From Fidelibacterota bacterium (GTDB taxonomy: Bacteria > Fidelibacterota > UBA2242 > JAOZSR01), in contig JAOZSR010000002.1 of NCBI GenBank assembly GCA_029939575.1, positions 24,571 through 88,570 on the forward strand: 64,000 nt of DNA, given 5' to 3'. The position numbers were made by a program, and so were the translations under genes. The notes beneath the pieces are model-generated. The model did not search any database. It was not told where the DNA came from and worked only from the letters and a program-made list of their open reading frames with translations. Shown here in pieces: positions 20,159 through 29,110 of the stretch (position 1 is its first letter; the number at the start of each line of letters is the position of its first letter).

Positions 20159-21076
20159 ATGGATAGTTTTACAATTGTTTTAATCGCATTAATTGTATTA
20201 GCAGTCATTGTTTTTTTCAAAACAATTCGTATTGTTCCACAAAAATCAGCATTTATTGTAGAAAAACTTGGAAAATACTCAGGTACACTCGAGGCTGGTT
20301 TTCATATCTTAATACCTTTTTTAGATAAAGTTTCTTATAAACACACTCTCAAAGAACAGGCAATTGATGTCCCGCCACAAACATGTATCACAAGGGACAA
20401 TATCTCAGTTGAAGTCGATGGTATTCTTTATATGCAGGTAATGGACGCTAAGAAAGCCTCGTATGGGATAGATAATTATAGATTTGCATCCACCCAATTA
20501 GCCCAAACTACTATGAGAAGTGTAATTGGAAAACTTGATCTTGATAAAACCTTTGAAGAAAGGGAAACAATAAATGGAGTAATTGTTGAAGCGGTTGACA
20601 AAGCATCAGATCCCTGGGGAGTTAAAGTTACTCGTTATGAAGTTAAGAATATTGTACCTCCTCAAAGCATTAAAGATGCGATGGAAAAACAGATGCGTGC
20701 CGAACGAGAAAAACGAGCCTTGATTGCTGAATCCGAAGGTGACAGACAGGCAAAAATAAATCGTGCCGAAGGTGAAAAGCAGGAAGCTATTGCTAAATCT
20801 GAGGGAGAAAAATTAAAACGCATTAATGAAGCCGAAGGTAAAGCAGAAGAAATCATGAAAGTAGCAGAAGCAACAGGCCAGGGAATTCTGACAATCGCTA
20901 AGGCAATAAATGAAAAAGGTGGTATTCAGGCTGTAAATCTCAGGATTGCAGAACAATATCTTAATGAATTTGGGAAACTAGCTAAAACTAATAATACTTT
21001 GATAATTCCTTCAAACCTGTCAGATGTTGCCGGAATGATAAAGGCTGCAAAGACAGTTCTAAAAGAAGTGGAATAA
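20159..21076 (+). CDS. qmcA: SPFH/band 7 domain protein (QmcA/stomatin-like)
   Basis: 305 residues. One N-terminal membrane helix (about 4-20) is followed by the band-7 domain (RIVPQKSAFIVEKLGKYSG to about 190) and a long Ala/Glu/Lys-rich coiled coil (about 190-245, repeated AEGEK/SEGEK units). Proteins of this type oligomerise on the membrane, regulate proteases such as FtsH or partner NfeD proteins. Length and order fit QmcA/YbbK-type stomatins rather than HflK/C. It is co-transcribed with the NfeD gene and closed by a bidirectional terminator. Confidence 0.92.
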   Translation: MDSFTIVLIALIVLAVIVFFKTIRIVPQKSAFIVEKLGKYSGTLEAGFHILIPFLDKVSYKHTLKEQAIDVPPQTCITRDNISVEVDGILYMQVMDAKKASYGIDNYRFASTQLAQTTMRSVIGKLDLDKTFEERETINGVIVEAVDKASDPWGVKVTRYEVKNIVPPQSIKDAMEKQMRAEREKRALIAESEGDRQAKINRAEGEKQEAIAKSEGEKLKRINEAEGKAEEIMKVAEATGQGILTIAKAINEKGGIQAVNLRIAEQYLNEFGKLAKTNNTLIIPSNLSDVAGMIKAAKTVLKEVE

Positions 21077-21090
21077 ACCTAATATACAAT

Positions 21091-21123
21091 ACAAAAGCCC
21101 GATTTTAATAATCGGGCTTTTGT
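21091..21123. terminator. Bidirectional terminator between the SPFH gene and xerC
   Basis: A perfect 14-bp stem ACAAAAGCCCGATT/AATCGGGCTTTTGT (21091-21104 with 21110-21123) with a 5-nt loop, flanked by A and T runs, between two converging genes. Confidence 0.93.
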
Positions 21124-21160
21124 AATTTAATAGTTTTTAATCTGATATGATTTTGGATAA

Positions 21161-22063
21161 CTATTTCTCAGAAATCCATCTTGGATGAAATGTACGATGT
21201 TGCTCTTTCAGATATTCTCTGTCCAAATGAGAATAAATCTGGGTGGTGGAAATATCAGAATGACCAAGCATTTCCTGTACAGCACGCAAATGAGCACCAC
21301 CTTCCAGCAAATGCGTAGCAAAGGAATGTCGAAAAACATGAGGGCTAACTTCTTTTTTTATTCCTGCCAAAACAACATATTGCCTAATAATTTTCCAAAT
21401 TCCCATTCTGCTTATTGGCGATCCCCGCATATTTAAAAATAAAAAATCTTTACTCTTGGTACCTCTTGATAAATGAGACCGAACAGCAGTAATATATTTA
21501 TTAATATCGTCATGAGCCTGTTTTCCAAAAGGTACAATCCGTTCTTTTGATCCTTTACCAAAAACCCTGATTATTTTATGCTCCAGGAAAACATCACTCA
21601 TTTTCAATCCAATAAGTTCAGACACGCGTAATCCTGAGGAATATAATATTTCTATGATTGCTTTGTCTCTTATCCCTTTACTACTGGTAGTATCAATCTG
21701 CGCCACAATCTGATTTATTTCATTTAAATCTAAGACTTTGGGTAATTTTCTTGGTAATCTTGGTGATTGAAGTAATTCAGATGGATCAATTTGTACTAAA
21801 TTTTCACCTAATAAAAACTTGTGGAAAATGCGTAAACTTGAAATATTTCGTGTTATACTTGTAGCTGCTAATCCAAGATCAACCAGACAACCAATGAATT
21901 TTTGTATATCAGTTAAATGTATTTGGCCCGGTTGAGTTATTTTTCTTTCTTCCAGAAACTGAATATACCTGTTTAAATCATTTTGATAAGCATCTATAGT
22001 ATTGTTAGAAAGATTTCTTTCAAACTTGAGATAATTAATAAAATCTTTAATATAAATTTGCAT
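21161..22063 (-). CDS. xerC: Tyrosine recombinase XerC/XerD
   Basis: 300 residues, the normal length for chromosome-dimer-resolving Xer recombinases. An N-terminal SAM-like core-binding domain (1-90) is followed by the catalytic domain with R146 (SSGLRVSEL), K170 (GKGSKERIVP), H242 and R245 (HVFRHSFATHLL), H268 (LGHSDISTT) and nucleophile Y277. All catalytic residues are present. XerC cannot be separated from XerD by eye. No integron or phage features flank it, so a housekeeping role is more likely than a mobile one. Confidence 0.93.
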   Translation of the reverse strand: MQIYIKDFINYLKFERNLSNNTIDAYQNDLNRYIQFLEERKITQPGQIHLTDIQKFIGCLVDLGLAATSITRNISSLRIFHKFLLGENLVQIDPSELLQSPRLPRKLPKVLDLNEINQIVAQIDTTSSKGIRDKAIIEILYSSGLRVSELIGLKMSDVFLEHKIIRVFGKGSKERIVPFGKQAHDDINKYITAVRSHLSRGTKSKDFLFLNMRGSPISRMGIWKIIRQYVVLAGIKKEVSPHVFRHSFATHLLEGGAHLRAVQEMLGHSDISTTQIYSHLDREYLKEQHRTFHPRWISEK

Positions 22064-22219
22064 AATCTATTTAATAATATTTAACATCTTTTGCCTCGAA
22101 AAAATCATAGGCACATTTTTTTATATTCTGTTTTCAATTATTCTCTGTTTCTAACACTATTATTTTATTTATTGAAATCACTAGTGCTTAAAATTTATTA
22201 ATAATGCAGGTTTGGAAAT

Positions 22220-22816
22220 TTATTTTTTTATCGGAAAGAGACTTTGTTCTATCAAATCACAAAAAATATGTCCAATACAAATATGAGCCTCCTGGATTCT
22301 TTGGGTACTATTTGAGGGAACAATAATTGAAAAATCGGCTAATTCTTTTAATATTCCTCCAGAACCACCAGTTAGAATTATTGATTTTATTTTGTTCCGA
22401 TTAGAATATTTTACTGCTTTGATTATATTTTTTGAATTGCCACTTGTGCTGATTCCTACTAAAACATCATTTGGTTTTCCAAATGCTTCTAATTGTCTTT
22501 CAAAAATTCCTGAAAAGTCATCATCATTTGAAAAAGCTGTAATAAAAGAAGTATCAGTTGTTAAAGCAAGTGCCGGTAAAGCTCTGCGCCGAATATTTAA
22601 TTTGGCAACTAATTCAGCAGCCAAATGCTGTGAATCAGCCGCGCTTCCGCCATTACCACAAAAATATACACTTCCACCATTTTTTAGGGATTCAATTAAA
22701 ATATTTGTAGCATTTAAAATTTCAGCAGAAAATTCTGAAGCTAGTTTTTGTTTTATATCAGCGCTTTCAGTTAATTGACCTTTAATGAAGTTGATATTAC
22801 TGATATCTTTGCCCAT
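22220..22816 (-). CDS. gmhA: Phosphoheptose isomerase (SIS domain)
   Basis: 198 residues. GNGGSAADSQHLAAELV is the GmhA signature, followed by ALALTTDTSFITAFSND and GISTSGNSKNI, the SIS sugar-phosphate site. The enzyme turns sedoheptulose-7-phosphate into D-glycero-manno-heptose-7-phosphate, the first step toward LPS or S-layer heptose. DnaA-initiator-associating relatives (DiaA) have a similar fold, but the motif set favours GmhA. It is the last gene of the efp-acc-gcv run, 2 nt after the GGGPS-family gene. Confidence 0.92.
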   Translation of the reverse strand: MGKDISNINFIKGQLTESADIKQKLASEFSAEILNATNILIESLKNGGSVYFCGNGGSAADSQHLAAELVAKLNIRRRALPALALTTDTSFITAFSNDDDFSGIFERQLEAFGKPNDVLVGISTSGNSKNIIKAVKYSNRNKIKSIILTGGSGGILKELADFSIIVPSNSTQRIQEAHICIGHIFCDLIEQSLFPIKK

Positions 22817-22818
22817 AT

Positions 22819-23568
22819 TTACTTTTCTTTATAATGAATAGCTTTGGCAAAATCTTCAACTTTGCTAAGTTTTTCATCATCGTCAAAAATATTTCCGGTT
22901 ACAATGAATGTAGCTCCAGCTTCAACCTTTTTCCTGGCGTCATCAGGGGTCACAATTCCCCCACCGGTGATAATTGGAATATTAACATATTTTCGAATGG
23001 CTTTAATTATATCAACGGGAATTGATTGGTCGGCACCACTTCCGGCTTCTAAATATATAGTTTTCATTCCAAGATATTGGGCAGCCAATGCATGGGCTAC
23101 CGCTATTTCCGGCTTATGAACCGGTAAAGGTTTAGTATTGCTCATAAACTCTGCTGTTGTTGTACGTCCTGATTCAAACAACATATATCCGGTAGAAATT
23201 GGTTCTAATCCTGATTTCAATATTGCTGGTGCAGCAATAACCTGGTCACCAATTAAATAACGTGGATTTCTGCCACTAATAATTGATAAAAAAAGAATTG
23301 CGTCAGCATAAGATGAAATTTGTTGCAAAGAACCCGGAAAAATGATTACAGGAATAGAACAGGTTTCTTTTACAATTTTTATCGTAGTTTCAAAGGTAGA
23401 ATCCATTATCAGACTGCCACCAATTAAAAAAGCATCTACTCCCTTATTACTGATTGTTGAAACAAAATCTCTTAATTCGTTTTCTTTACGGGTGTCCGGA
23501 TCAATCAGGATAAAGTATCCTCCACCTTTTTTCTGTGCTGAAGCAACTAACTGTTCGTAGATTTTCAT
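22819..23568 (-). CDS. Geranylgeranylglyceryl phosphate synthase family protein (GGGPS/PcrB)
   Basis: A 249-residue TIM barrel: FILIDPDTRKENEL at the N-terminus, VDAFLIGGSL, IPVIIFPGS, IYLEAGSGA and PIITGGGIVTPDDARK, the phosphate-binding end. The family joins a polyprenyl diphosphate to sn-glycerol-1-phosphate, the first ether-lipid step in archaea; some bacteria use heptaprenyl or geranylgeranyl donors for minor lipids. It is 5 nt downstream of gcvPA and 2 nt upstream of gmhA, so it belongs to the same transcript. Prenyl chain length and product cannot be read from the sequence by eye. Confidence 0.88.
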   Translation of the reverse strand: MKIYEQLVASAQKKGGGYFILIDPDTRKENELRDFVSTISNKGVDAFLIGGSLIMDSTFETTIKIVKETCSIPVIIFPGSLQQISSYADAILFLSIISGRNPRYLIGDQVIAAPAILKSGLEPISTGYMLFESGRTTTAEFMSNTKPLPVHKPEIAVAHALAAQYLGMKTIYLEAGSGADQSIPVDIIKAIRKYVNIPIITGGGIVTPDDARKKVEAGATFIVTGNIFDDDEKLSKVEDFAKAIHYKEK

Positions 23569-23573
23569 ATATC

Positions 23574-24911
23574 CTATAGTTTTGATAATACGTTAATAAA
23601 CAAATCCATTTCCTTTTGATCACGCTTTTCTGTAACAGCTATCAGTAAATGGTTTTTCCATTCTTTTCTATATTCTCCAAGATTGATACCGGCAAATATT
23701 TTTTCTTTTAAACAGACATTAATTATTTTTTGTGGATCAATTTTTGTTTTTACTACAAATTCTTTAAAAAATGGAACGCCAGGATAAGCTAACTCAAAAT
23801 TACTTAATTTATTAATATTTTCGGCAAGGTAATGGGCATTGTTCAGACATAGATTAGATATTTTTTCCATTCCCTGTTTTCCAACTAAAGCCAAATATAT
23901 TGTAGCAGCCAAAGCCATTAAGGCCTGGTTTGAACAAATATTAGATGTTGCCCGCTCCCTGCGTATATGCTGCTCTCTAGTCTGAAGAATTAATACATAT
24001 CCTCGTTTACCATCTACATCCTCTGTTTCGCCAACAATTCTTCCTGGCATTTTCCTGGCTAAAGATTTTTTTGCAGTAAATATTCCCAGGTATGGACCAC
24101 CAAAAGATTGGTGAATCCCAAGGGGTTGTCCTTCTGCAACTGCAATATCAGCACCTAATTCGCCGGGAGTTTTTAAAGTTCCCAAGGAAATAGGATCAGT
24201 AGAAATAATAAAGTGGGTTTTGTGATTCTGGATTTGGTTTTTAAGTGCACCAAGTTCTTCAATATTTCCAAGAAAATTTGGAGATTGGACAAGTAATGCA
24301 GCAGATTCCGAAAATTTTGAATCTAAATTTTCAAATAAAGTTCTTCCATTTTCTTCTGCCAACATTTCTATTTCTATATCCCGATTACTCAAATAAGTCT
24401 GCAAAACTTCAAGAGATGTCGGGTTAATTAATGGTGAAACGAGCACTTTATTCTTCCGATTCACCCCTACACTTAAAATAGCAGCTTCGGCTAAGGCAGT
24501 TGCTCCGTCATACATTGACGCATTCCCAATTTCCATATCCATTAATTGACAGATCATAGATTGATATTCATAAATTGCCTGTAAAGTTCCCTGGCTTACT
24601 TCAGGTTGGTATGGTGTGTATGCAGTGTAAAATTCTGACCTGGAAAGCAAATAATCAACAACAGCAGGAATATGATGGTCATAGGCTCCACCACCAAGAA
24701 AGGAAATATTTTCAGATGTATTTTTATTTTTTCCGGCAAGTTCAAACATGTGCTTATTTATATCAATATCTGACATAGGTTCAGGAAGTTTGATTTTACA
24801 TTTTTCCAAAAACTTTTTCGGAATATTTCCAACAAGTTCTTGAAAATCTTTTTTACCAAGAAACTCTAATATTTTCTTTTCAATTTCCGGTGTGTTAGGT
24901 ATATACTTCAT
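23574..24911 (-). CDS. gcvPA: Glycine dehydrogenase (decarboxylating) subunit 1
   Basis: A 445-residue alpha-type P-protein subunit of the glycine cleavage system. Family segments are FLGGGAYDHHIPAVVD near residue 70, YTPYQPEVSQGTLQAIYEYQ and DGATALAEA, then AVAEGQPLGIHQSFGGPYLG. In split P-proteins this subunit pairs with GcvPB, which carries the PLP lysine. GcvPB and GcvT are not in this window, so the partner must be encoded elsewhere if the pathway is complete. The stop-to-start gap from gcvH is 2 nt. Confidence 0.96.
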   Translation of the reverse strand: MKYIPNTPEIEKKILEFLGKKDFQELVGNIPKKFLEKCKIKLPEPMSDIDINKHMFELAGKNKNTSENISFLGGGAYDHHIPAVVDYLLSRSEFYTAYTPYQPEVSQGTLQAIYEYQSMICQLMDMEIGNASMYDGATALAEAAILSVGVNRKNKVLVSPLINPTSLEVLQTYLSNRDIEIEMLAEENGRTLFENLDSKFSESAALLVQSPNFLGNIEELGALKNQIQNHKTHFIISTDPISLGTLKTPGELGADIAVAEGQPLGIHQSFGGPYLGIFTAKKSLARKMPGRIVGETEDVDGKRGYVLILQTREQHIRRERATSNICSNQALMALAATIYLALVGKQGMEKISNLCLNNAHYLAENINKLSNFELAYPGVPFFKEFVVKTKIDPQKIINVCLKEKIFAGINLGEYRKEWKNHLLIAVTEKRDQKEMDLFINVLSKL

Positions 24912-24913
24912 TT

Positions 24914-25291
24914 TTATCCTATTAATTCTTGATATTTTTCAGCGGATAAAAGATCATTTACTTCTGAGGCATCAGAAAATTTTAACTTAGCAATCCAACC
25001 TTCTGTATAAGGATCAGTATTCACAGTCTCAGATTCATCAATTAATTTTTCATTTATCTCAACTATTTCTCCGGATACAGGTGTGTTCATATCAGCAACT
25101 GTTTTAACTGCTTCAATTGTTCCAATAGCATCACCTTTTGCAAACTCATCTCCGACTTCCGGTAATTCAATAAATACAATATCACCTAATTCACTTTGTG
25201 CATAATCAGTGATACCAACTGTTGCAATTTCGCCTTCAATTAATACCCATTCATGATTTGATGTATATTTATAATTTTCAGGTGTTTTCAT
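24914..25291 (-). CDS. gcvH: Glycine cleavage system H protein
   Basis: A 125-residue lipoyl carrier that shuttles the aminomethyl group between P-, T- and L-proteins. The lipoylated lysine is K63 in [19 protein letters not shown]; the start [10 protein letters not shown] is typical. Its ATG overlaps the accC TGA (ATGA), and its ribosome site AAGGAG lies inside the accC end, so it is translationally coupled to biotin carboxylase, an uncommon neighbour. Confidence 0.97.
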   Translation of the reverse strand: MKTPENYKYTSNHEWVLIEGEIATVGITDYAQSELGDIVFIELPEVGDEFAKGDAIGTIEAVKTVADMNTPVSGEIVEINEKLIDESETVNTDPYTEGWIAKLKFSDASEVNDLLSAEKYQELIG

Positions 25292-26652
25292 TTCAAAGTC
25301 TCCTTTATTTTTAAGAATTTAAATGTATTTAAAAAACCGGTGTGAAAATCCCCGGAAATAAATGATTTGTCTTGTAAAATAGCCTTATGGAATGGTATCG
25401 TTGTTTCGACTCCTGTGATAATAAATTCTTCCAGAGCTCTTTTCATACGGACAATCGCCTCTTCCCTGTTTTCCCCATGAGTGATTATTTTTGCAATCAA
25501 TGAATCATAATATGGTGGAATAGTGTATCCGGTATAAACATGTGTATCAATTCTTGTACTTGGTCCGCCTGGCGCATGAAAATTTATGATTTTTCCGGGA
25601 TTTGGACGAAAGTTATGATATGGATCTTCAGCATTTATCCTGCATTCAATAGCATGTCCTCTAATCTTAAAATTCTTTAGCCAATCAGGATTTTTAATAT
25701 CCATAGCACATTTTATTTGACCTTTTAGTAAATCAAAATGAGTTACCATCTCAGTTACAGGATGCTCTACCTGAATCCTGGTATTCATTTCTATAAAATA
25801 TAATTCTCCATCCTGATCCAATAAAAATTCAACTGTTCCAGCGCTGGTATAATTAACTGCTTTTGCAGCTTTTACAGCAAAAGATCCGATTTTTTCCCGT
25901 AATTCTTTATTTACTGCTGGAGATGGAGATTCTTCTATTAACTTTTGATGTCTGCGTTGGATAGAACATTCTCTTTCACCAAGATGAACAATATTCCCAA
26001 AAGAATCTCCCAGTATCTGGACTTCAATATGACGTGCATTCAACACTAATTTTTCCATATATAATTCAGCGTTGCCAAATGCTTTTTGGGCTTCATTTGA
26101 AGCTGTTATAAAAGCCTTTTCAATTTCCTCTTCTTTTTGGACAATTCGCATCCCTTTGCCACCACCGCCAGCGGTGGCTTTTAACAATACTGGAAAACCA
26201 ATTTTTTTAGCAATAATTTTAGCGTGTGAAATATCAGTAATTATACCATCACTTCCGGGAATAACCGGAACTCCTGCTTTAATCATTGTTTTTTTTGCCT
26301 GGGCTTTATTGCCCATTAAATTAATAATTTTAGCAGATGGGCCGATAAATTTCAAATTATTATCTTCGCACATCTGGGCAAAATCAGCATCTTCTGCAAG
26401 AAAGCCATATCCTGGATGAATTGCATCAGCGTTGCTAACTTCCGCAGCACTAATAATTTGTGATTTTTTTAAATAACTGTCACTTCCGGCCGGAGGACCA
26501 ATACATATTGCTTCATCAGCAAATTTCACATGTAAAGATAGTTCGTCAGCAGTAGAATGAACCGCAACAGTAGATATTCCAAGTTCCTTACACGCCCTGA
26601 TTATCCGAAGTGCAATTTCTCCTCTATTTGCAATGAGTATTTTCTTTAACAC
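25288..26652 (-). CDS. accC: Acetyl-CoA carboxylase, biotin carboxylase subunit
   Basis: 454 residues. [15 protein letters not shown] at the N-terminus, ATP-grasp glycine loop [32 protein letters not shown] and the catalytic [14 protein letters not shown] are all intact. It carboxylates biotin on AccB using ATP and bicarbonate for malonyl-CoA synthesis. I placed the start at the GTG at 26652, since AAGGTGA precedes it by about 8 nt; a GTG four codons upstream overlaps that site. accB is immediately upstream, while accA/accD are not seen here. Confidence 0.95.
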   Translation of the reverse strand: MLKKILIANRGEIALRIIRACKELGISTVAVHSTADELSLHVKFADEAICIGPPAGSDSYLKKSQIISAAEVSNADAIHPGYGFLAEDADFAQMCEDNNLKFIGPSAKIINLMGNKAQAKKTMIKAGVPVIPGSDGIITDISHAKIIAKKIGFPVLLKATAGGGGKGMRIVQKEEEIEKAFITASNEAQKAFGNAELYMEKLVLNARHIEVQILGDSFGNIVHLGERECSIQRRHQKLIEESPSPAVNKELREKIGSFAVKAAKAVNYTSAGTVEFLLDQDGELYFIEMNTRIQVEHPVTEMVTHFDLLKGQIKCAMDIKNPDWLKNFKIRGHAIECRINAEDPYHNFRPNPGKIINFHAPGGPSTRIDTHVYTGYTIPPYYDSLIAKIITHGENREEAIVRMKRALEEFIITGVETTIPFHKAILQDKSFISGDFHTGFLNTFKFLKIKETLK

Positions 26653-26676
26653 GAGACATTTCACCTTATCTTAAAT

Positions 26677-27210
26677 TTATTCAATAACAAATAAAACCTG
26701 ATCAAATTCTACAGGTTGAGAGTTTTCAACTAATATTTTTACAATTTTTCCGGAATAAGGAGATTCAATTTCATTCATAATTTTCATAGCTTCAATAATA
26801 CACAAAGTTTGACCTTTTGTAACCACATCTCCAACTTTAACAAAAGGACCGGCATCCGGAGCAGGCGCATGGTAAAAAGTCCCAACAATTGGTGTCTTCA
26901 CTTCAAGAATTTCTGAAGATGGTGCAGGTGAAACGCCGTTTGAATCTGGTAGTATTGGAGGTTGTTGGACTGGTACCTGAGCTGCTGGTAAAACTGTTGC
27001 CCCAACCTGTCCGGTATTTTTTGATACCCTGATTTTTGTACCCCATTTAGAAATCTCAATTTCATCTATATCATGAGATTCCACAACCTTAACAAGATCA
27101 AGAACCTGGTCTGTATCATATGATTCAACATTTTTTATAAATTTTAATAATTCGTCAAGATTCTTAACATTAACATTTTTCATTAATTCGAGAATTTCTG
27201 TAGATTTCAT
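26677..27210 (-). CDS. accB: Biotin carboxyl carrier protein of acetyl-CoA carboxylase
   Basis: 177 residues. A helical N-terminal segment (1-70) and a Pro/Ala-rich linker (about 75-105) lead to the biotinyl domain with CIIEAMKIMNEIESPYSG, biotinylated at K143. It carries CO2 between AccC and the carboxyltransferase. It lies 12 nt after efp and just before accC. Confidence 0.96.
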   Translation of the reverse strand: MKSTEILELMKNVNVKNLDELLKFIKNVESYDTDQVLDLVKVVESHDIDEIEISKWGTKIRVSKNTGQVGATVLPAAQVPVQQPPILPDSNGVSPAPSSEILEVKTPIVGTFYHAPAPDAGPFVKVGDVVTKGQTLCIIEAMKIMNEIESPYSGKIVKILVENSQPVEFDQVLFVIE

Positions 27211-27222
27211 GCTATCTCCAAT

Positions 27223-27783
27223 TTATTTGACACGTTCGCAGTAGCTTCCATCACGAGTATCAATTTTAATTAATTCACCTTCATTGAGAAATAATGGTAC
27301 ATTGACCTTTAAGCCGGTTTCCATTTCTGCCGGTTTTGATCCCCCGGAAACAGTATCACCTTTTACTCCGGGTTCGGTCTTGGCTATTTTTAATTCAACA
27401 TGAGTAGGAATTTCTATATCTATTGGATTATCAACCTCAAATAGCACTTTTACAACATCGTTTTCTTTTACAAATGGAGCATAACTCTCAAAAATCAAGT
27501 CACTTACTACAACTTGTTCATAAGTTTCATTGTCCATAAAAACATAATTCATACCGTCATTATAAAGATATTGCATTTTTTTAGCTTCAAGACGAACCAC
27601 ATCCAGTTTTTCTCCTGAGCGAAAAGTATTATCAATAACCTGTCCCGAGCGAATATTTTTCATTTTGGTACGGATTTTTGCCCCACCACGTGCAGTTTTT
27701 ACATGCTGAAACTCAACTATTTTTACTAAATCATCTTTATATCTTATTACTAAACCATTTTTTATATCTGATGTTGATGCCAA
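27223..27783 (-). CDS. efp: Translation elongation factor P, with Arg at the modified loop position
   Basis: 186 residues: KOW-like domain 1 with the P-site loop VKTARGGAKIRTK, a central OB domain, and the C-terminal OB domain ending with TRDGSYCERVK. EF-P rescues ribosomes stalled at polyproline. The loop residue that EpmA or DHS-type systems modify as lysine is arginine here (R32), as in EF-P proteins rhamnosylated by EarP. It is first of a minus-strand run efp-accB-accC-gcvH-gcvPA-GGGPS-gmhA; efp next to accBC is a common arrangement. Confidence 0.97.
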   Translation of the reverse strand: MASTSDIKNGLVIRYKDDLVKIVEFQHVKTARGGAKIRTKMKNIRSGQVIDNTFRSGEKLDVVRLEAKKMQYLYNDGMNYVFMDNETYEQVVVSDLIFESYAPFVKENDVVKVLFEVDNPIDIEIPTHVELKIAKTEPGVKGDTVSGGSKPAEMETGLKVNVPLFLNEGELIKIDTRDGSYCERVK

Positions 27784-28031
27784 TTTTTCTCCTTTATTAT
27801 TTTTTTCTTCTTATATCAAATGAGTATGCAATTTAAATTTTACGATAATTATAGTCAACTTATTTTTCATTTTCTTTCTGCTTTATTAGTATAAAGATTT
27901 ATAAATTCAAATAATTCGCTTCTTTCTGATTTTTTTATTAAAAAGTTATTCAAAATGTTCATCTAATCAATTATATTTGGCCAAAGTTAAAATATGAATT
28001 AAATTATTTAAGAAATTGAAAAAATATTTTT

Positions 28032-29093
28032 ATGAAAACACAAAGAGCAAAACTAATCCTGGAAAATAAAATGTCTTTTAACGGATTTTCCTTCGGTCAA
28101 AAAAAATCAACTGCCGGTGAAGTGGTCTTTAATACAGGAATGACCGGATATCCTGAAAGTTTCACTGACCCGTCCTATTATGGCCAAATTTTAACCATGA
28201 CTTATCCATTAATAGGAAATTATGGAGTACCTGATTTTTCAAAAAGAAATGAACCGGACAGTGATTTTGAATCTCAAAAAATCCAGATAAAAGGATTAAT
28301 TGTTTCTGAAAATGCAACAAACTATAGTCATTGGAAAGCCACCCAAAGCCTTTCTGAATGGTTAAGTGAGCAAAATATTCCGGCTATTTGCAATATTGAC
28401 ACTCGAAGTCTTACAAAAGTACTAAGAGAGAATGGAACTATGTCAGGAAAAATTGTTATTGAGGAAGATATTAATTTTTTTGATCCTAACAATCAAAATC
28501 TGATGAACGATGTTAGCATTAAAAAACCTGAAATATATGGACAAGGGAAAAAGCGTATTGCATTATTTGATTGCGGATGCAAATCAAGTATTATTAAAAA
28601 TTTTACCAGGCGCAATATTGAAGTTTTACGTTTACCCTGGAATTCTGATATAACTAAAAAAAACTTTGATGCAGTATTTATTTCCAACGGTCCCGGTAAT
28701 CCCAAAATGTGTCAGGAGACAATTAAAAGTGCTAAATATTGTCTCGATAATAACATACCTACTATGGGAATTTGTCTGGGTCATCAAATATTATCTCTTG
28801 CAGCGGGAGCCGATACTTATAAATTAAAATATGGACATCGAAGTCAAAATCAGCCTGTAATGGATATTAGAAGTAAGCGTTGCTTTATTACTTCTCAAAA
28901 TCACGGTTTTGCAGTTGATGCTGACAACCTTCCTGACGGATGGTCTCCCTGGTATATAAATTTAAATGATCATACTAATGAAGGAATAATACATGAATCG
29001 GGCCGTTTTATGAGTGTCCAATTTCATCCGGAAGCCACACCAGGACCAGTTGATACTGTTTTTATTTTTGACAGGTTTATTGATTTAATTTAA
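28032..29093 (+). CDS. carA: Carbamoyl-phosphate synthase small subunit (glutaminase)
   Basis: 353 residues. An N-terminal CPSase small-chain domain (AKLILENKMSFNGFSFG; VFNTGMTGYPESFTDPSY) is followed by a class I glutamine amidotransferase domain: SNGPGNPKMC, nucleophile Cys in GICLGHQILSLAAGA, and His/Glu in VQFHPEATPGP. It frees ammonia from glutamine for CarB. No clear ribosome site precedes the ATG. It is divergent from efp across a 248-nt AT-rich spacer in which I see no sure regulatory site. carB follows after 17 nt. Confidence 0.97.
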   Translation: MKTQRAKLILENKMSFNGFSFGQKKSTAGEVVFNTGMTGYPESFTDPSYYGQILTMTYPLIGNYGVPDFSKRNEPDSDFESQKIQIKGLIVSENATNYSHWKATQSLSEWLSEQNIPAICNIDTRSLTKVLRENGTMSGKIVIEEDINFFDPNNQNLMNDVSIKKPEIYGQGKKRIALFDCGCKSSIIKNFTRRNIEVLRLPWNSDITKKNFDAVFISNGPGNPKMCQETIKSAKYCLDNNIPTMGICLGHQILSLAAGADTYKLKYGHRSQNQPVMDIRSKRCFITSQNHGFAVDADNLPDGWSPWYINLNDHTNEGIIHESGRFMSVQFHPEATPGPVDTVFIFDRFIDLI

Positions 29094-29110
29094 AAAAATA
29101 AGATTAATTT

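Noticed and set aside
21161..22063. Integron or phage integrase reading of the tyrosine recombinase
   Set aside because: Standard Xer length, no attachment repeats, cassettes or phage genes nearby.
24912..27222. Possible glycine riboswitch for gcvH-gcvPA
   Set aside because: The genes are tightly coupled to accC/accB with no leader space for a riboswitch.
27978..28006. TTTGGCCAAA palindrome and TTGGCC-N16-TAAATT before carA
   Set aside because: Palindrome is only 10 bp and common by chance; the promoter match is weak, so not listed as a feature.
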